A stretch of DNA of 64,000 nucleotides from Okeania sp. SIO2B3 (GTDB lineage: Bacteria > Cyanobacteriota > Cyanobacteriia > Cyanobacteriales > Microcoleaceae), in the NCBI RefSeq assembly GCF_010672525.1, contig NZ_JAAHGH010000003.1:91921-155920 (forward strand). Direction: 5' to 3'. Below, piece by piece: positions 30,423 to 41,183 of the stretch (the first letter of the stretch is position 1; the number at the start of each line of letters is the position of its first letter). The position numbers were made by a program, and so were the translations under genes. Under the pieces are notes generated by a model that was not told where the DNA came from, searched no databases, and saw nothing but the letters and a program-made list of their open reading frames with translations.

Positions 30423-31037
30423 TCAATCAATGTTACAGGCATTAAGGCGAGCTAAAAAGTATACTGCTAGTTTAGCTCCATAAGGAGAATCCCACCAAGC
30501 AACAGGAAAACAACCTTTAGGTGCTTCTAGACTAAAATTCAGTTTTTCATAAGGTATTGATTTATTGTTTGATAATAATCCAAGTCGTTCACAGGTCATA
30601 TTCAACACTTTCATATCTATTTGAGAAATATCATAAGTTCCTCCCATACTTTCATAAATTTTCTTTTGTATACTAAAGCCAAAATGACCTTTACTATAAT
30701 TCATCCAAAGCTCGTCGATTAAATTTATTACGCTACATGGAAATTTTATAACATCATCAGGAGTCAGTTTTTCTTTGTCAGTTTGACCAGATATTTCTAA
30801 CATTACTTTTGCAGTTTCTTGGTCTGCTTCTTTCCATTTTCCTGCGGATAATAAATCTCTTAATTTTCCGTAGCGGTAAATATCAGAAATCAACATTAAT
30901 GCTTCATCTAACTTTTTTTCTAGTTGAGCTACTCTTTCTGATAATTCTAACTCCCTTGAATTTTGTTGTGATGAGAAAGATTCATCAGAGGAAATAGTAG
31001 ATGTATTTATCTCTTTATATTCTATTTCGTTAGACAT
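30423..31037 (-). CDS. GUN4 domain protein
   Basis: 204 residues. Residues 1-60 are polar with a coiled coil (SERVAQLEKKLDEALMLISD). Residues about 60-200 are a GUN4 domain: LRDLLSAGKWKEADQETAKV, FPCSVINLIDELWMNYSKGH, FGFSIQKKIYESMGGTYD, KGCFPVAWWDSPYGAKLAVY. GUN4 proper binds porphyrins and stimulates Mg-chelatase; many cyanobacteria have extra GUN4-domain proteins with other roles. This one has an N-terminal extension unlike minimal GUN4, so I do not assign it to chlorophyll synthesis. It is cytoplasmic. Confidence 0.9.
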   Translation of the reverse strand: MSNEIEYKEINTSTISSDESFSSQQNSRELELSERVAQLEKKLDEALMLISDIYRYGKLRDLLSAGKWKEADQETAKVMLEISGQTDKEKLTPDDVIKFPCSVINLIDELWMNYSKGHFGFSIQKKIYESMGGTYDISQIDMKVLNMTCERLGLLSNNKSIPYEKLNFSLEAPKGCFPVAWWDSPYGAKLAVYFLARLNACNID

Positions 31038-31136
31038 AATTACTCCAAAAATTTTGCTCTAAACTATTTTTTTAGTATTTAGTAGTTCCTGGTTAGGGAA
31101 AAGTGGTAATAGTTTCTGACTTGATTATTTACTGAA

Positions 31137-31245
31137 TAATTAAGGTTTAAAGCCTCTCCTTTAAAAAGAGAAATAAGAAAAAATTTTCCTTTTAGTCGAT
31201 CCTCTTCTTTTTAGAGAGAGGTAATTATCAATTATCAATTCTTGA
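31137..31245. repeat. MITE-C copy
   Basis: AATTAAGGTTTAAAGCCTCT ... GAGAGAGGTAATTATCAATT, as at 25285 and 33610. Confidence 0.6.
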
Positions 31246-31286
31246 AAGTATTGACTTTCTCACAAATCCTGTACATATTTTTATAG

Positions 31287-32213
31287 TTAATTCTGCTCTA
31301 GAATTGATTTACTAATTACTTCACTAATAACTAAATTACCTTCAGGACTTAAATGAATATGGTCTCGATATAAACTATCTGGTTCTGAGACAGATTTAAA
31401 AATAGGTAGTAAATCTAGATATAAAATATTCTCTGCCTGAGTAAATTCTTCTAAACGTTTACGAGTTTTAATTTCATAATCGCGGGGTCCAGGTTCACTT
31501 ACTTCCCGTAGTAAAGGAGTCATTGCTAGAATAAATTTAGCATTGTTTAAATTAGCCAATTCATGAATTTTTTTAATTGCTACTAAATTAAAACCAATCC
31601 GGTCGCCTTCTTCTTTAATTTCAGGAACTTTTGGAGCCTTGAAAAAATAACGATTTATCAATTCTGCAATAGCTGAAGGAGGTTTTTTATCTGGATAATT
31701 GCGGTCTAGTCCGACCACGGATGAACTAGGTGCTTTAGCAAATAAATCATCAGTATTAATTAGTAATATTACTATTTGAGAATTAAACAAACCGAACTTT
31801 TCTAAATAAGCAAATTCATTTCTCGGACCCCAAGAATTAGCTGAGGCATTAAGAACTTCAACTATTTTATCTTTACCAAATTTTTCACTTAAATAGTTTT
31901 CTATAATTGCAGAAACTGTATCATTTTGGTCAGTCCACCAATTACCATTAGCCACAGAGTCTCCTACAAGAAATATTCTCAATGTAGTATTTTCTTTTGA
32001 CTCTTCTATTGGTTTTGACCGCATAGAATACTGATTGATTTTGATGCGATTTCCAAAGCGACTAACATTTTGATTTGGTGCTAAGAGATAACCAATTTGA
32101 TTATCTGCAATATAAGTCAGAGGATTACCAAAACCCACTATAACTCGGAGTCCTATTTCCAATATCCCCAATAATCCAAGTATAAGTGCTGAAATTATAA
32201 GTAGAATTTTCAC
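31287..32213 (-). CDS. SGNH/GDSL-type hydrolase with N-terminal anchor
   Basis: 308 residues. One N-terminal hydrophobic segment (LLIISALILGLLGILEIGLR, 4-23) serves as signal anchor. The periplasmic SGNH fold has block I IFLVGDSVANG (catalytic Ser), block II with VLNASANSWGPRNEFAYLEK, block III IVILLINTDDLF, and block V YRDHIHLSPEGN (catalytic Asp and His). The family cleaves ester links, often of acylated polysaccharides. Specific substrate is not predictable. It is preceded by a MITE-A copy at 32321-32596. Confidence 0.9.
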   Translation of the reverse strand: MKILLIISALILGLLGILEIGLRVIVGFGNPLTYIADNQIGYLLAPNQNVSRFGNRIKINQYSMRSKPIEESKENTTLRIFLVGDSVANGNWWTDQNDTVSAIIENYLSEKFGKDKIVEVLNASANSWGPRNEFAYLEKFGLFNSQIVILLINTDDLFAKAPSSSVVGLDRNYPDKKPPSAIAELINRYFFKAPKVPEIKEEGDRIGFNLVAIKKIHELANLNNAKFILAMTPLLREVSEPGPRDYEIKTRKRLEEFTQAENILYLDLLPIFKSVSEPDSLYRDHIHLSPEGNLVISEVISKSILEQN

Positions 32214-32320
32214 TAATCTAAATTAAATAAATGAATCAATTTTATTTTCAATGATTTAGTCTCTAGTCTTGAGGGTAATAAATATTGCTTTTTTGACCGA
32301 TTATATTATTATTTACTAAT

Positions 32321-32596
32321 TAGGGCTTGCTGATTAATTATCAAACCATTAACAAGTAAAGGTTGGAGCCTTCTTTGATTCCCCAAAAGTGTGCTGGTTT
32401 TAGTCTAAAACCCTCAAAAAGGCACGCATAAAAGGCAAACCTTCGGACAGAAAAATTGAGGGACAAAACGCCCGCTCCTATCTCCTCGCTCATTCCCTGT
32501 TTTTCCTGTCTTCCCCTCCCCTCCACGGTCGGGGGAGGGGCTAGGGGTGGGTTGTCTCCTACCCCTACCAAAAGACTTTCCATACGCAAACCCTAA
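32321..32596. repeat. MITE-A copy (inverted)
   Basis: TTAGGGCTTGCTGATTAATT ... CATACGCAAACCCTAA, 276 bp, with an internal CCCCTCCCCTCCACGG patch. Confidence 0.88.
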
Positions 32597-34007
32597 TTCT
32601 CAATATTTTCTATAGATAAATAATAGCTAAAATTGGCTGAAAATAGTTGGAATTACTACTGATGAAAATTTCCTATGATTGACAAAGTTCATAAACATTA
32701 TAATTCAAATAAAATTTCTTATATAGTACTAAGTAAATAGGGTGCGGACATTTCTCTACTTCCTACTCTTTTACAAGCAAAATTTATTGTCAAACACCAA
32801 AAAATTTACTGCTTATAGATATCTATATTTATCCTATCTTAATTTTAAGAAGTTATAGATCGCCATACATTATCATAATGTAAAGATTCAGCTATTAGCA
32901 CCTGGGGGATGCTACGCAAACAGCAATAACACCCTGCTTTTTAGGGCAGGGTTTAAATTCAAATAGATTTGAACGACTTTTGTAGTAAGATTTAATCCGG
33001 ACTGAATTAATACAACTTTGAAAGTTTACCAAAAGTAATAACTGATAGCTGATAACGCAGTTCCTCCGATAGGAGGCTAGCTGACTGCTGTTTGCGCAGC
33101 ATTCCGTAGGAAATGCTTAGATCATAATAACGCTCAAATCTAAGCATTTAATTTATTGACACTCTCATGACTAAATCACATATTATAGAGGGAGTCCTCT
33201 TACCAGTTTTTGATAGTATTTAACAGATTTTTCAGTATAAATATTATCATACTAAAAATTTATACACTAAAATCAAATTTTGATAGGACTTAGACAAAAA
33301 CACTATATGTAGCAATAAAAAACTATAGTGCCACACTATCCATAGTTTTTATAGCTGAAAAATGCCTAAGTTCTGTTTGATTAAGTAAGGGAACATAAAT
33401 AAACATTAAAACGAAGAATCTGAAAATAAAGCCAGAAGACAGTTTTCAAGCTTGTTTTCATAATTTTGAATTTCCATCACCATTTTACGAATAATTAAAC
33501 CCACCTACTTAATATTCCTATAGAAGAAAAGACATAGGCAAGAAAACTTTTATAACTATTATAGATACAGCATATTCGCTTATTTATGTGGTACAATTGA
33601 TGGCTTAAACAATTAATAATTAATAATTAATAATTAATAATTACCTCTCCTTGAAAACGGATAGGATTGACTCAAAGGAAAAATTTTTTCTTTTTTCCCC
33701 TTAAAAGGGGAGGCGCATACCCACAATTTCTCGGTAAAATTTTTTCCTTGTTCCCGGCTTCCCTACTCCCTAAAACCATCAATATATGTACTTTCAGAGA
33801 GTAGGAAACTGCTGTATTTTCAATAAAATAAATATAAAATAGCGTCAAGTAAAGTATGGAATATTCAATAATTTGAAGAACAAACTATATAAAGTTTTAA
33901 AATTATGATGACCAAAAATTGACATAATACTAGCAGAGTCTAGATAATAAGTACCTTCTAGGCCATAATTTCTAGTGTAAATTCTGTTATGTTATTGCAA
34001 AATAACC
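32597..34007. other. Long non-coding, repeat-bearing region upstream of btpA
   Basis: No gene in 1.4 kb. It holds two GC-rich short repeats (about 32898-32922 and 33089-33117), a copy of the AACTATAGTGCCACACTAT segment (about 33328), AATTAATAATT tandem units (33609-33643) and an inverted MITE-C copy (about 33640-33740). Confidence 0.6.
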
Positions 34008-34895
34008 GTGGTTTCAGGTAAACCCGTGGACTTAAAGCAAATATTTAAAACCAGACATCCAATCATTGGGGTAGTACATTTACAGCCTCTGCCAACCTCA
34101 CCCCGTTGGGGAGGCGACCTCCAAGCTATTATTAGTAGAGCAGAAAGAGAAGCCACAGCCCTTGCATCAGGTGGTGTAGATGGCATTATCGTAGAAAACT
34201 TTTTTGATGCTCCTTTTGTCAAAGACCAAGTTGACCCCGCTGTAGTTAGTGCCATGACATTGCTAATACAAAAGATTATGAACTTGGTTTCCCTACCAAT
34301 TGGAATCAACGTTTTGCGTAATGATGGCCAAAGTGCGATGGCGATCGCCTCCTGTGTGCAGGCCCAATTTATTCGTGTTAATGTCCTAACCGGAGTTATG
34401 TCTACGGATCAAGGGTTAATTGAAGGAAAAGCACATCAACTTTTACGCTATCGTCGAGAATTGGGTAGTGATGTCAAAATCTTTGCAGATGTTCTAGTCA
34501 AACACGCCCAACCATTGGGTGAACCCAATTTAACTACAGTTGTCCAAGAAACAATTGAACGTGGTCTAGCTGATGGAATAATTCTCTCCGGTTGGACTAC
34601 TGGAAGTCCTCCTACCTTGGAAGATTTAAAATTAGCTAGTGCAGCAGCATCAGATACACCTATATTTATCGGCAGTGGCGCTAACTGGAATAATATTTCT
34701 ACCTTGATGCCAGCTGTAGATGGTGTTATTGTATCTAGCTCGCTGAAGCGACATGGCCAAATAGACCAACCGATAGATCCTATTCGCGTGAGTCAGTTTG
34801 TAGAAGCTACTCAGCGAAGCTTATCGAATCAGAGACAAGATAATGAAAATTGGCAGAAAGAAACTAATAATTTGCCTTCTCCTCTAAAAAATTAG
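34008..34895 (+). CDS. btpA: Photosystem I biogenesis protein BtpA
   Basis: BtpA/SgcQ family (295 aa), a TIM-barrel-like protein that in cyanobacteria is needed for stable accumulation of photosystem I and sits on the cytoplasmic face of thylakoids. Signatures: IIGVVHLQPLPTSPRWGGDL at the start, REATALASGGVDGIIVENFF, SLPIGINVLRNDGQSAMAIA, FIRVNVLTGVMSTDQGLIEG, IFADVLVKHAQPLG, and TGSPPTLEDLK near the end. The start is GTG at 34008; another GTG at 34026 is equally near the first conserved strand. It is monocistronic. Confidence 0.95.
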   Translation: MVSGKPVDLKQIFKTRHPIIGVVHLQPLPTSPRWGGDLQAIISRAEREATALASGGVDGIIVENFFDAPFVKDQVDPAVVSAMTLLIQKIMNLVSLPIGINVLRNDGQSAMAIASCVQAQFIRVNVLTGVMSTDQGLIEGKAHQLLRYRRELGSDVKIFADVLVKHAQPLGEPNLTTVVQETIERGLADGIILSGWTTGSPPTLEDLKLASAAASDTPIFIGSGANWNNISTLMPAVDGVIVSSSLKRHGQIDQPIDPIRVSQFVEATQRSLSNQRQDNENWQKETNNLPSPLKN

Positions 34896-34968
34896 GAATC
34901 AAAAATATAAATGTAAATTATGATTCACTGAAACTCTAACCTATGGATTAAGTGGCGGTTAAGCCAAA

Positions 34969-34992
34969 TTATGGTGGCGATCGCCACCATAA
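34969..34992. promoter_or_regulatory. 24-bp perfect palindrome centred on HIP1
   Basis: ATGGTGGCGATCGCCACCAT with two further paired bases on each side (TT/AA), 74 bp after the btpA stop. It could be a transcript 3' hairpin without a U-tract, or simply an extended HIP1 site. Confidence 0.5.
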
Positions 34993-35400
34993 GTGTACTA
35001 AAGAGTCTATGGCACTATAGTCAAGTTATAAGTCATCTCTTACAAATTACCAGTTAAAAGTTAATATTTTTAACCTTTTGCCTTTGTGTGGGTCAGAACA
35101 TAAGGAGAGACAATATTAGCCCTATCATATACTTGATGACTTATTAAATATGTAGCACAATAATTGGCCTTAAGGATAATGATTCAGAAGTGTTAATTAG
35201 TCTCTATACTGAAATATTTGGTGTGCTCAACCGATTGAGTTTTTTGACCTATATTTATATTTAATAGACATCTCCAATTATCAAAAATCCAATCAATTAT
35301 CGCGCAAAAATCATCAATTCTTTCCCCCTACTGCCTACTGCCTACTGCCTACTCCCTCTTTTCCGGAGAGGTCTAATGATGACAATGATTGTAAGCATTC
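34993..35400. other. Intergenic region with a MITE-D copy
   Basis: Inverted ends AATAGACATCTCC (about 35261) and GGAGAGGTCTAAT (about 35364-35376) enclose a segment with CTACTGCCTACTGCCTACTG tandem units. Other MITE-D copies: 52227-52371 and 59888-59995. No gene. Confidence 0.6.
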
Positions 35401-36533
35401 ATACCAATTTAATATGAAGCTGCATAGAATAAAGCTTCAAGAATGAAGTTGTAAGAAGATAGGGAACTAATTTGTTCGAGGGTAAAAAGTTGGAGAACCT
35501 GATGAAGTCGCGATCGCAATTCCCCAAGTGTCAAAAACACTTCTCCTTTCAATTGTTGTTTGATAAATTGCCAAACTCGTTCAATGGGGTTGAGTTCGGG
35601 ACTATGGGCAGGTTGACAAACTGGAATTAAATTATCCGGCCATCGCAGAGCGGAGGTCACATGAGCTCCAGCTTGGTCAAGTTGAATCACAGCCATGTCT
35701 TCTCCCAGTTGACATCCGACCGCATTAATAAACTCCTGAAATCTTTCGGTATTGAGGCGATCGTATTCTTGACAAAAATGCCAGCCACTCAATGGTTCGA
35801 CCACGCCCCCTGTGCCAGAAATTTTCACGCTTCCAGATTACAGGTGCTGTGGGTTTCACTCCTTTGGCCATAATCACTTTCCCCGTTTCAGTTTTTAGTC
35901 CCAAGCGAGTCTCATCTTGACACAAATAACGTAACCGTTGCCCGTGGGAAAACAAGCGTTGATAGGTTAATAGGGCTGGGGCGATGTTTTTTTAAAATGT
36001 TCATGGGCATTTACTTTTACCACAGCGCTCTGTGGGCGAGGCACTTTCAATTTGGCTTGAAGTCCATAGTGTACCCAATGATAGACTGTGGCATATTTCA
36101 GGTGTAGTTGATAAGTAATCTTGAGCCACTCGACAATTTCTCCATAACTCTTGAACCCAGGCCCCTTTTCCAGTCGTTCTTGTAATCCAACTAGAGCTTC
36201 ATAATTTAAATGGGGGGATTTTCCTGGTGCTTTTTTGACGGCCAGCAATTCGGACAATCCTCCTTGACGATACTTTTGCAGCCACCGAGTTACAGTTGAG
36301 CCATCCCGTCCCAGACGTTGGGCAAGAGTTTGATGCTGAGTGACTTGTCCAGTTTTGAGCCACCACAACATTTGTAACCGTTCCTTTTGGCTGGCACTAC
36401 GACTGTTTTTTAGTAGTTTTTCCAAATTTTCTGCACTTTCTGCGATCGCTACAATCAGTTGTCGTGCCATAACCAATTACCTCTCAAATCAACATATCTT
36501 TTATTCTATGCAACTTCATATTAAATTGGTATC
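35401..36533. mobile_element. IS630-type insertion sequence
   Basis: Ends ATACCAATTTAATATGAAGC ... and ... CTTCATATTAAATTGGTAT are inverted repeats of about 33 bp flanked by TA, as expected for the IS630-Tc1/mariner group, which duplicates TA. The transposase inside is frameshifted. Confidence 0.92.
35409..36476 (-). pseudogene. IS630-family transposase in three frames
   Basis: The helix-turn-helix N-terminal part is at 35967-36476 (LAQRLGRDGSTVTRWLQKYR, LGIS-like repeats). The first DDE block is at about 35830-35955 (YLCQDETRLGLKTETGKVIM). The rest is at 35409-35828 (EPLSGWHFCQEYDRLN, MAVIQLDQAGAHVTS with the second Asp, HSPELNPIERVWQFIK with the third Glu). Frameshifts occur near 35960 and near 35825. 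IS630 elements sometimes use programmed frameshifting, but two shifts suggest inactivation. Confidence 0.88.
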
Positions 36534-37190
36534 AGCGGTCAGCTATCAGCTAGCCTCCTATGGTCGGAACTACGTTATCAGCTATGAGTTATTAAGTCAT
36601 TATTTTGGAAGAAGGAATTAGTATTCAAGGAGTGAAATATGTTTGCGCAGCATTCCGCAGGAAATGAAATAGTTCTTTCAGCTAACCTTGGTCATTGTTT
36701 GATTATTTATTTCAAAAGCTAATAGCTGAATGCTTACCAATGATTTACCTTTTGTCGTGAATCTAGACACTAATAGAATGTTCCGACTTAATGTAGTTAA
36801 GACGTGGATATTAATGTTTGGATTAGCAATTCAAATCGTGGTTTGTAGAAATTATCTAATTTGGAACGCTACTATTGAAATTAGTGAAGTTATATATTTT
36901 TAATGTATCGCTTCTACATGATTTTTGGGGTTGCACATTATGGAATGATATTGTCAAAAATTAGTTTAGACTTTGACTAAAAAAACCTAATCTTAATCAT
37001 TCTAGCAATTGATTAATGCCAAATCATGTTCATCAAAAATATAAAATCATTCGTCACTATGCAACGCCTTATTTTTAGGTAATCTATTCATCTTAATATT
37101 ATCTAATTGGTTAAGATTTAGAAATATTTTTCTATAAATCGAATTACTATTGACATGGTAGCTTTAATTATAACATTAGGAATTTATATA

Positions 37191-37310
37191 TATAGCGTTT
37201 TTCAGGCTAGTGAGGTATACTCTTGTCTTTACTTCGCTGTTGCCTGTTGCCTGTTGCCTGTTGCCTAAAGCTTAGAATTTTGTACCTCACTCTTTTTGGG
37301 AATTGCTATA
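37191..37310. repeat. MITE-E copy 1, carrying a TTGCCTG tandem repeat
   Basis: TATAGCGTTTTTCAGGCTAG ... TTTTTGGGAATTGCTATA. The outer parts align with 61960-62102 in the opposite orientation, while the centre holds four TTGCCTG units. Confidence 0.75.
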
Positions 37311-37311
37311 T

Positions 37312-37429
37312 TAATACAAATGTTATGTAAGGCTGCACAGAATTATGAATTTATTAATTTTTCATTCTTGAGCTGTAGTCAACTGTGATTCAACTTTTAT
37401 TCTATAGCAACTTCGTATTAATTTGGTAT
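37312..37429. repeat. Mini-element derived from the IS630 ends
   Basis: The right end (TTTTATTCTATAGCAACTTC then GTATTAATTTGGTAT) matches the right end of the IS630 at 36500-36533. The left end (TAAGGCTGCACAGAAT) matches its left end. Internal sequence is deleted. Confidence 0.65.
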
Positions 37430-38206
37430 CAAACAGAGCAATACTTTGAGAAACTCTAGTTACATACAGCCTCATAAAAGTTGAGTAGAATATCAATTCA
37501 TATACAACTCCTCAAACTATTTTTACAGTAATCTCTCTGAAGTGGCAGAAATCAAATCAACTCGTCATTTAAGAGGAATATATACTAAAAAGTATGGAGT
37601 ATTTTCCTATCTTCATTGTCAAGAAAAAATCAAATTTTCACAAAGAAGATTTTGAAAATTAAAGCCTATTTTAGCAATAAAATCAATAGCAAATTTTATT
37701 CAGATTACAGACTTTAGAGCAGCCAACAAATTCATCTACTTATCAGGGAAGTACAGCTTTAAAAACTAGATTTTAAGCATCAACTAAAGTAAGCAGTGAA
37801 AACAATAATATTAAGATAATAGTAAATATACATTCTTACTTTACCGAAATCAACCAGAGAAGATTTGTTGTCAATACTGATAGGCTATAATATAAAGTGA
37901 ATATATCATAACCCTTAACTATCCGGATAAACAGCCATTTTATTTTTTAGATCAGGCTTGCTAAATAAATTTCAAACCGTGACTAATCATGGTTTTGAGA
38001 ATTATTAAAGCCTCAAAAAGCTTAATAAATAAGCTTTCTATAGTATCAAAATCAATATACCGATTGAAAACAAAACAGTAAAGTAATGAAATTAAAATGA
38101 TGTAAAAACTTTACCCTATTCCTTGTTCACTGTTTCCTAACCTAATTATTAGGACTTTTTACCCAGAGCATACATATAGTTATTTTTTTATTTATATTAC
38201 CTAAAG

Positions 38207-40375
38207 ATGTTCAAACTTTTCGGTACACATCAAAATACCATTCTGAAGAATATTAAACACTGGCTAATAGAAAACCGTCGATTATTACTAACAGCTTCAA
38301 CCTCAGCAGGTATCGTAATACTTTTACGTTCATTAGGTCTTTTGCAATCTTGGGAATGGACACTTTACGATTATTTTTTTCGCTTACGTCCAGCAGAATC
38401 ATTAGATCCCCGTATCGTAATTGTAGGAATTGATCAATCAGATATACAAAAGTATGGCTATCCTATAAACGATCAATTAATGGCTGAAATACTACAAAAA
38501 TTACACTCACTTCAACCTCGTACTATTGGTTTAGATATATATCGTGATTCCCCTAGAGAACCAGGATATAAAAATTTCCTCAAAGCTCTAGAAAATATTC
38601 CTAATATAATTGGTATTGAGAGAATAGGAATAAAAAATAGTTTAGGAATCAAAGCACCTGCAATTTTAGCTAAAAAACAACAGGTAGGATTTAATAATAT
38701 AACAACAGATCCTGATGGAAAAATTCGTCGTGGCTTGCTCTATATGCACTTAGAAAATGGTAAAGTTAGGGAAAGTTTTCCACTTAAACTGGCTTTAAAT
38801 TACTTAAAAAAAGAAGGAATTGAGCCAAAACCAGCTAATAAAGCCAACGATTTGCAATTAGGTCTAGCGGTATTTCATCGTTTTAAAAGAAATGATGGAG
38901 CTTATATTAGAGTTGATGCAGGTGGCTATAAATTTTTAGCAAACCCCAGAAAAATATCAGATAGTTTTTATACAGTTTCCATGAGTGATTTACTATCTGG
39001 AAAAATAACTCCACACTTATTCAAAGACCGGATAATTCTCATTGGTTATACTGCGACCAGCGTTAAAGATTTTCATAGAAATTCTTACAGTAATCGTTTA
39101 TTTAACTCTCCTAAAGAAATATCTGGGGTAGAATTACAAGCTAATTTTTTGAGTCAAATTTTGAGTTCAGCACTAGATGGTAGAGTAAACATTAAAGTTT
39201 TTCCTGAACCTATAGAATGGTTATATATTATTGTTTTTTCTTATATAGGTGCTAACTTAAGTTGGCAATTATTATTGCCCAAAAAATCAATTATCACAAT
39301 ATTATTGATCGGTATTAGTATTACTGGATTTTCTTATATTGCCTTTATTGATGGTGGTTGGTGGTTTCCGATAATCCCCTCAATATTTGCTCTTAGTAGC
39401 TCTGCTGCTATGATTATGTTTCATCTTGCTTACTTAAAAGAAGAATGGCAGAAATCTACAGAATTTTTACAGTCAGTTATTGATGCAATTCCTGACCCTA
39501 TATTTGTCAAAAATAAAGATCATCATCGTATTGTTATAAATGAAGCTTATGGTAAATTTATCGGATATCCTATAGAATCTCTACTCATCAAAACAGACTA
39601 TGAATTATTTCCTCAAAATGAAGCTAATATATTTTGGCAACAAGATGAGTTAGTATTTCAAACAAATCAACAGCAAGAAAATGAAGAATATTTTACAGAT
39701 GCTCGTGGAATTACTCATATAGTTGCTACGAAAAGAACTCTTCATCAAGATGCTGCAGGAAATCTATTTTTAGTAGGAGTAATTAGAGATATTACCGAAC
39801 GAAAAAAAATGGAGGAAAACCTGAAGGAAACAGCAACAAGATTAAAGCTTGATAATGATAAACTAAAGCTTTTAGGAGATTCTTTACATCATCAGGCTAA
39901 TCACGATCCCCTCACAGGATTACCTAATCGTAAGCAATTTCATGAGCGTTTAAGTCAAGCTATTGAATGGGCAAATGTGAATGAACAAATGGTTGGTCTA
40001 CTATTTCTAGACCTCAACGGATTTAAAGCCGTTAATGATACCCTGGGTCATAATATAGGAGACTTACTATTAAAATTAGTAGCACAAAGATTGCAAGGGT
40101 GCTTAAGAGGAAGTGATACAGTGTCCCGACTTGGAGGTGATGAGTTTACTGTAATTTTACCAGGTATTCCAGGACAACTAGGAGCTTCTAAAGTGGCTGA
40201 CAAAATTCGCAACACAATTAATCAACCTTTTCAATTAGAAGACCATATTGTACCAGTGGGAACCAGTATTGGTATTAGTCTATATCCTCTTGATAGTCGA
40301 GACATTGACCAACTAATTCATCACGCTGATAGTGCTATGTACGAAGACAAGAAACAGCAGAAGAAACAACGTTAA
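38207..40375 (+). CDS. Membrane diguanylate cyclase: CHASE2-TM-PAS-GGDEF
   Basis: 722 residues. One N-terminal membrane helix (about 29-48) precedes a CHASE2 extracellular sensor domain (about 50-330: LYDYFFRLRPAESLDPRIVI, VGIDQSDIQKYGYPI, RTIGLDIYRD). Three helices follow (about 337-415), then a PAS domain (about 425-540: AIPDPIFVKNKDHHRIVINE), a short coiled coil, and a GGDEF domain (about 560-720: DPLTGLPNRKQFHERL, SRLGGDEFTVILPG). The GGDEF active-site motif is intact, and an RxxD inhibitory site (RGSD) lies five residues before it. It should make cyclic di-GMP in response to an outside signal. No EAL domain, so no sign of hydrolysis. Confidence 0.95.
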   Translation: MFKLFGTHQNTILKNIKHWLIENRRLLLTASTSAGIVILLRSLGLLQSWEWTLYDYFFRLRPAESLDPRIVIVGIDQSDIQKYGYPINDQLMAEILQKLHSLQPRTIGLDIYRDSPREPGYKNFLKALENIPNIIGIERIGIKNSLGIKAPAILAKKQQVGFNNITTDPDGKIRRGLLYMHLENGKVRESFPLKLALNYLKKEGIEPKPANKANDLQLGLAVFHRFKRNDGAYIRVDAGGYKFLANPRKISDSFYTVSMSDLLSGKITPHLFKDRIILIGYTATSVKDFHRNSYSNRLFNSPKEISGVELQANFLSQILSSALDGRVNIKVFPEPIEWLYIIVFSYIGANLSWQLLLPKKSIITILLIGISITGFSYIAFIDGGWWFPIIPSIFALSSSAAMIMFHLAYLKEEWQKSTEFLQSVIDAIPDPIFVKNKDHHRIVINEAYGKFIGYPIESLLIKTDYELFPQNEANIFWQQDELVFQTNQQQENEEYFTDARGITHIVATKRTLHQDAAGNLFLVGVIRDITERKKMEENLKETATRLKLDNDKLKLLGDSLHHQANHDPLTGLPNRKQFHERLSQAIEWANVNEQMVGLLFLDLNGFKAVNDTLGHNIGDLLLKLVAQRLQGCLRGSDTVSRLGGDEFTVILPGIPGQLGASKVADKIRNTINQPFQLEDHIVPVGTSIGISLYPLDSRDIDQLIHHADSAMYEDKKQQKKQR

Positions 40376-41183
40376 ATAATGATTGTAAATGTGATTAGAT
40401 TAGCATCTCAAATAAATTTAACCCAGTAATATATTACTGAGTTGAAAAATTTAATACTTTATTCATTTGTGAAAGTTTCCTGTTTTTGAACTTTGATGAA
40501 GTAATACTTAAATATACATTTAATTGCAGATGAAGAATATAGTTAAGGTCGCGATCGAATTTATGCTCATCATTAATTGATGACAAATTGGGTAGTTATC
40601 ACAAGTCATAATTTTTGCAGCTTACCTCCTGACGATGAAAGGGATGTACTAAAAAATATCCTTACATATTTAGAACTACCACAAATTGAATACTTGCTCA
40701 GATAGGGATATGAAAATGTATATCACAAAATCCCAGAGAACTATAGCAGAGGACAGAGGATAGGCTAAAGGCAATACTGGGAAAAACTTTTCCTTGCCTA
40801 AGGTTGATCATCGCTATATGTCCTAAGCAAATTTTTCGCCTGCTATACCAAACTCCTGACTCTATGTAATTATCCTAATAAACTTAGCTACTAGTGTAGC
40901 TTTCTCGATAGTGTTTTTCCGAATTTACACTGGAATAATTGGCCATTTAATTAATTTGATTAAGCCAAATATCGTATGTACATCTGTGTATTTACTGAAT
41001 ATAATGGATTTATAATAAAAGTTTTAATAATTTGGATTTGCTATTCATAGCTACCAATTAGTAGCCAAATTTCAATGAATCTGTAAAATTCAACAACACA
41101 ATCAATAAAAAGCACTACTATTCTTGCAAGCTCATCAATCTAGATAATCTTTGATCTAGCTCTACTATCAGGGGATAACTTTT
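40376..41183. other. Non-coding stretch
   Basis: No supported gene or recognised repeat in 0.8 kb. A HIP1-like GCGATCG occurs at about 40551. Confidence 0.4.

Larger units (their letters stand above)
36534..38206. other. Long non-coding region upstream of the diguanylate cyclase
   Basis: No gene in 1.67 kb. It contains a GC-rich short repeat (36641-36667), MITE-E copy 1 (37191-37310), an IS630-derived mini-element (about 37312-37429) and a partial MITE-A right end near 37950. Confidence 0.6.

Noticed and set aside
38207..40375. Adenylate cyclase with CHASE2
   Set aside because: CHASE2 often precedes nucleotide cyclases, but the C-terminal domain has GGDEF motifs, making it a diguanylate cyclase.
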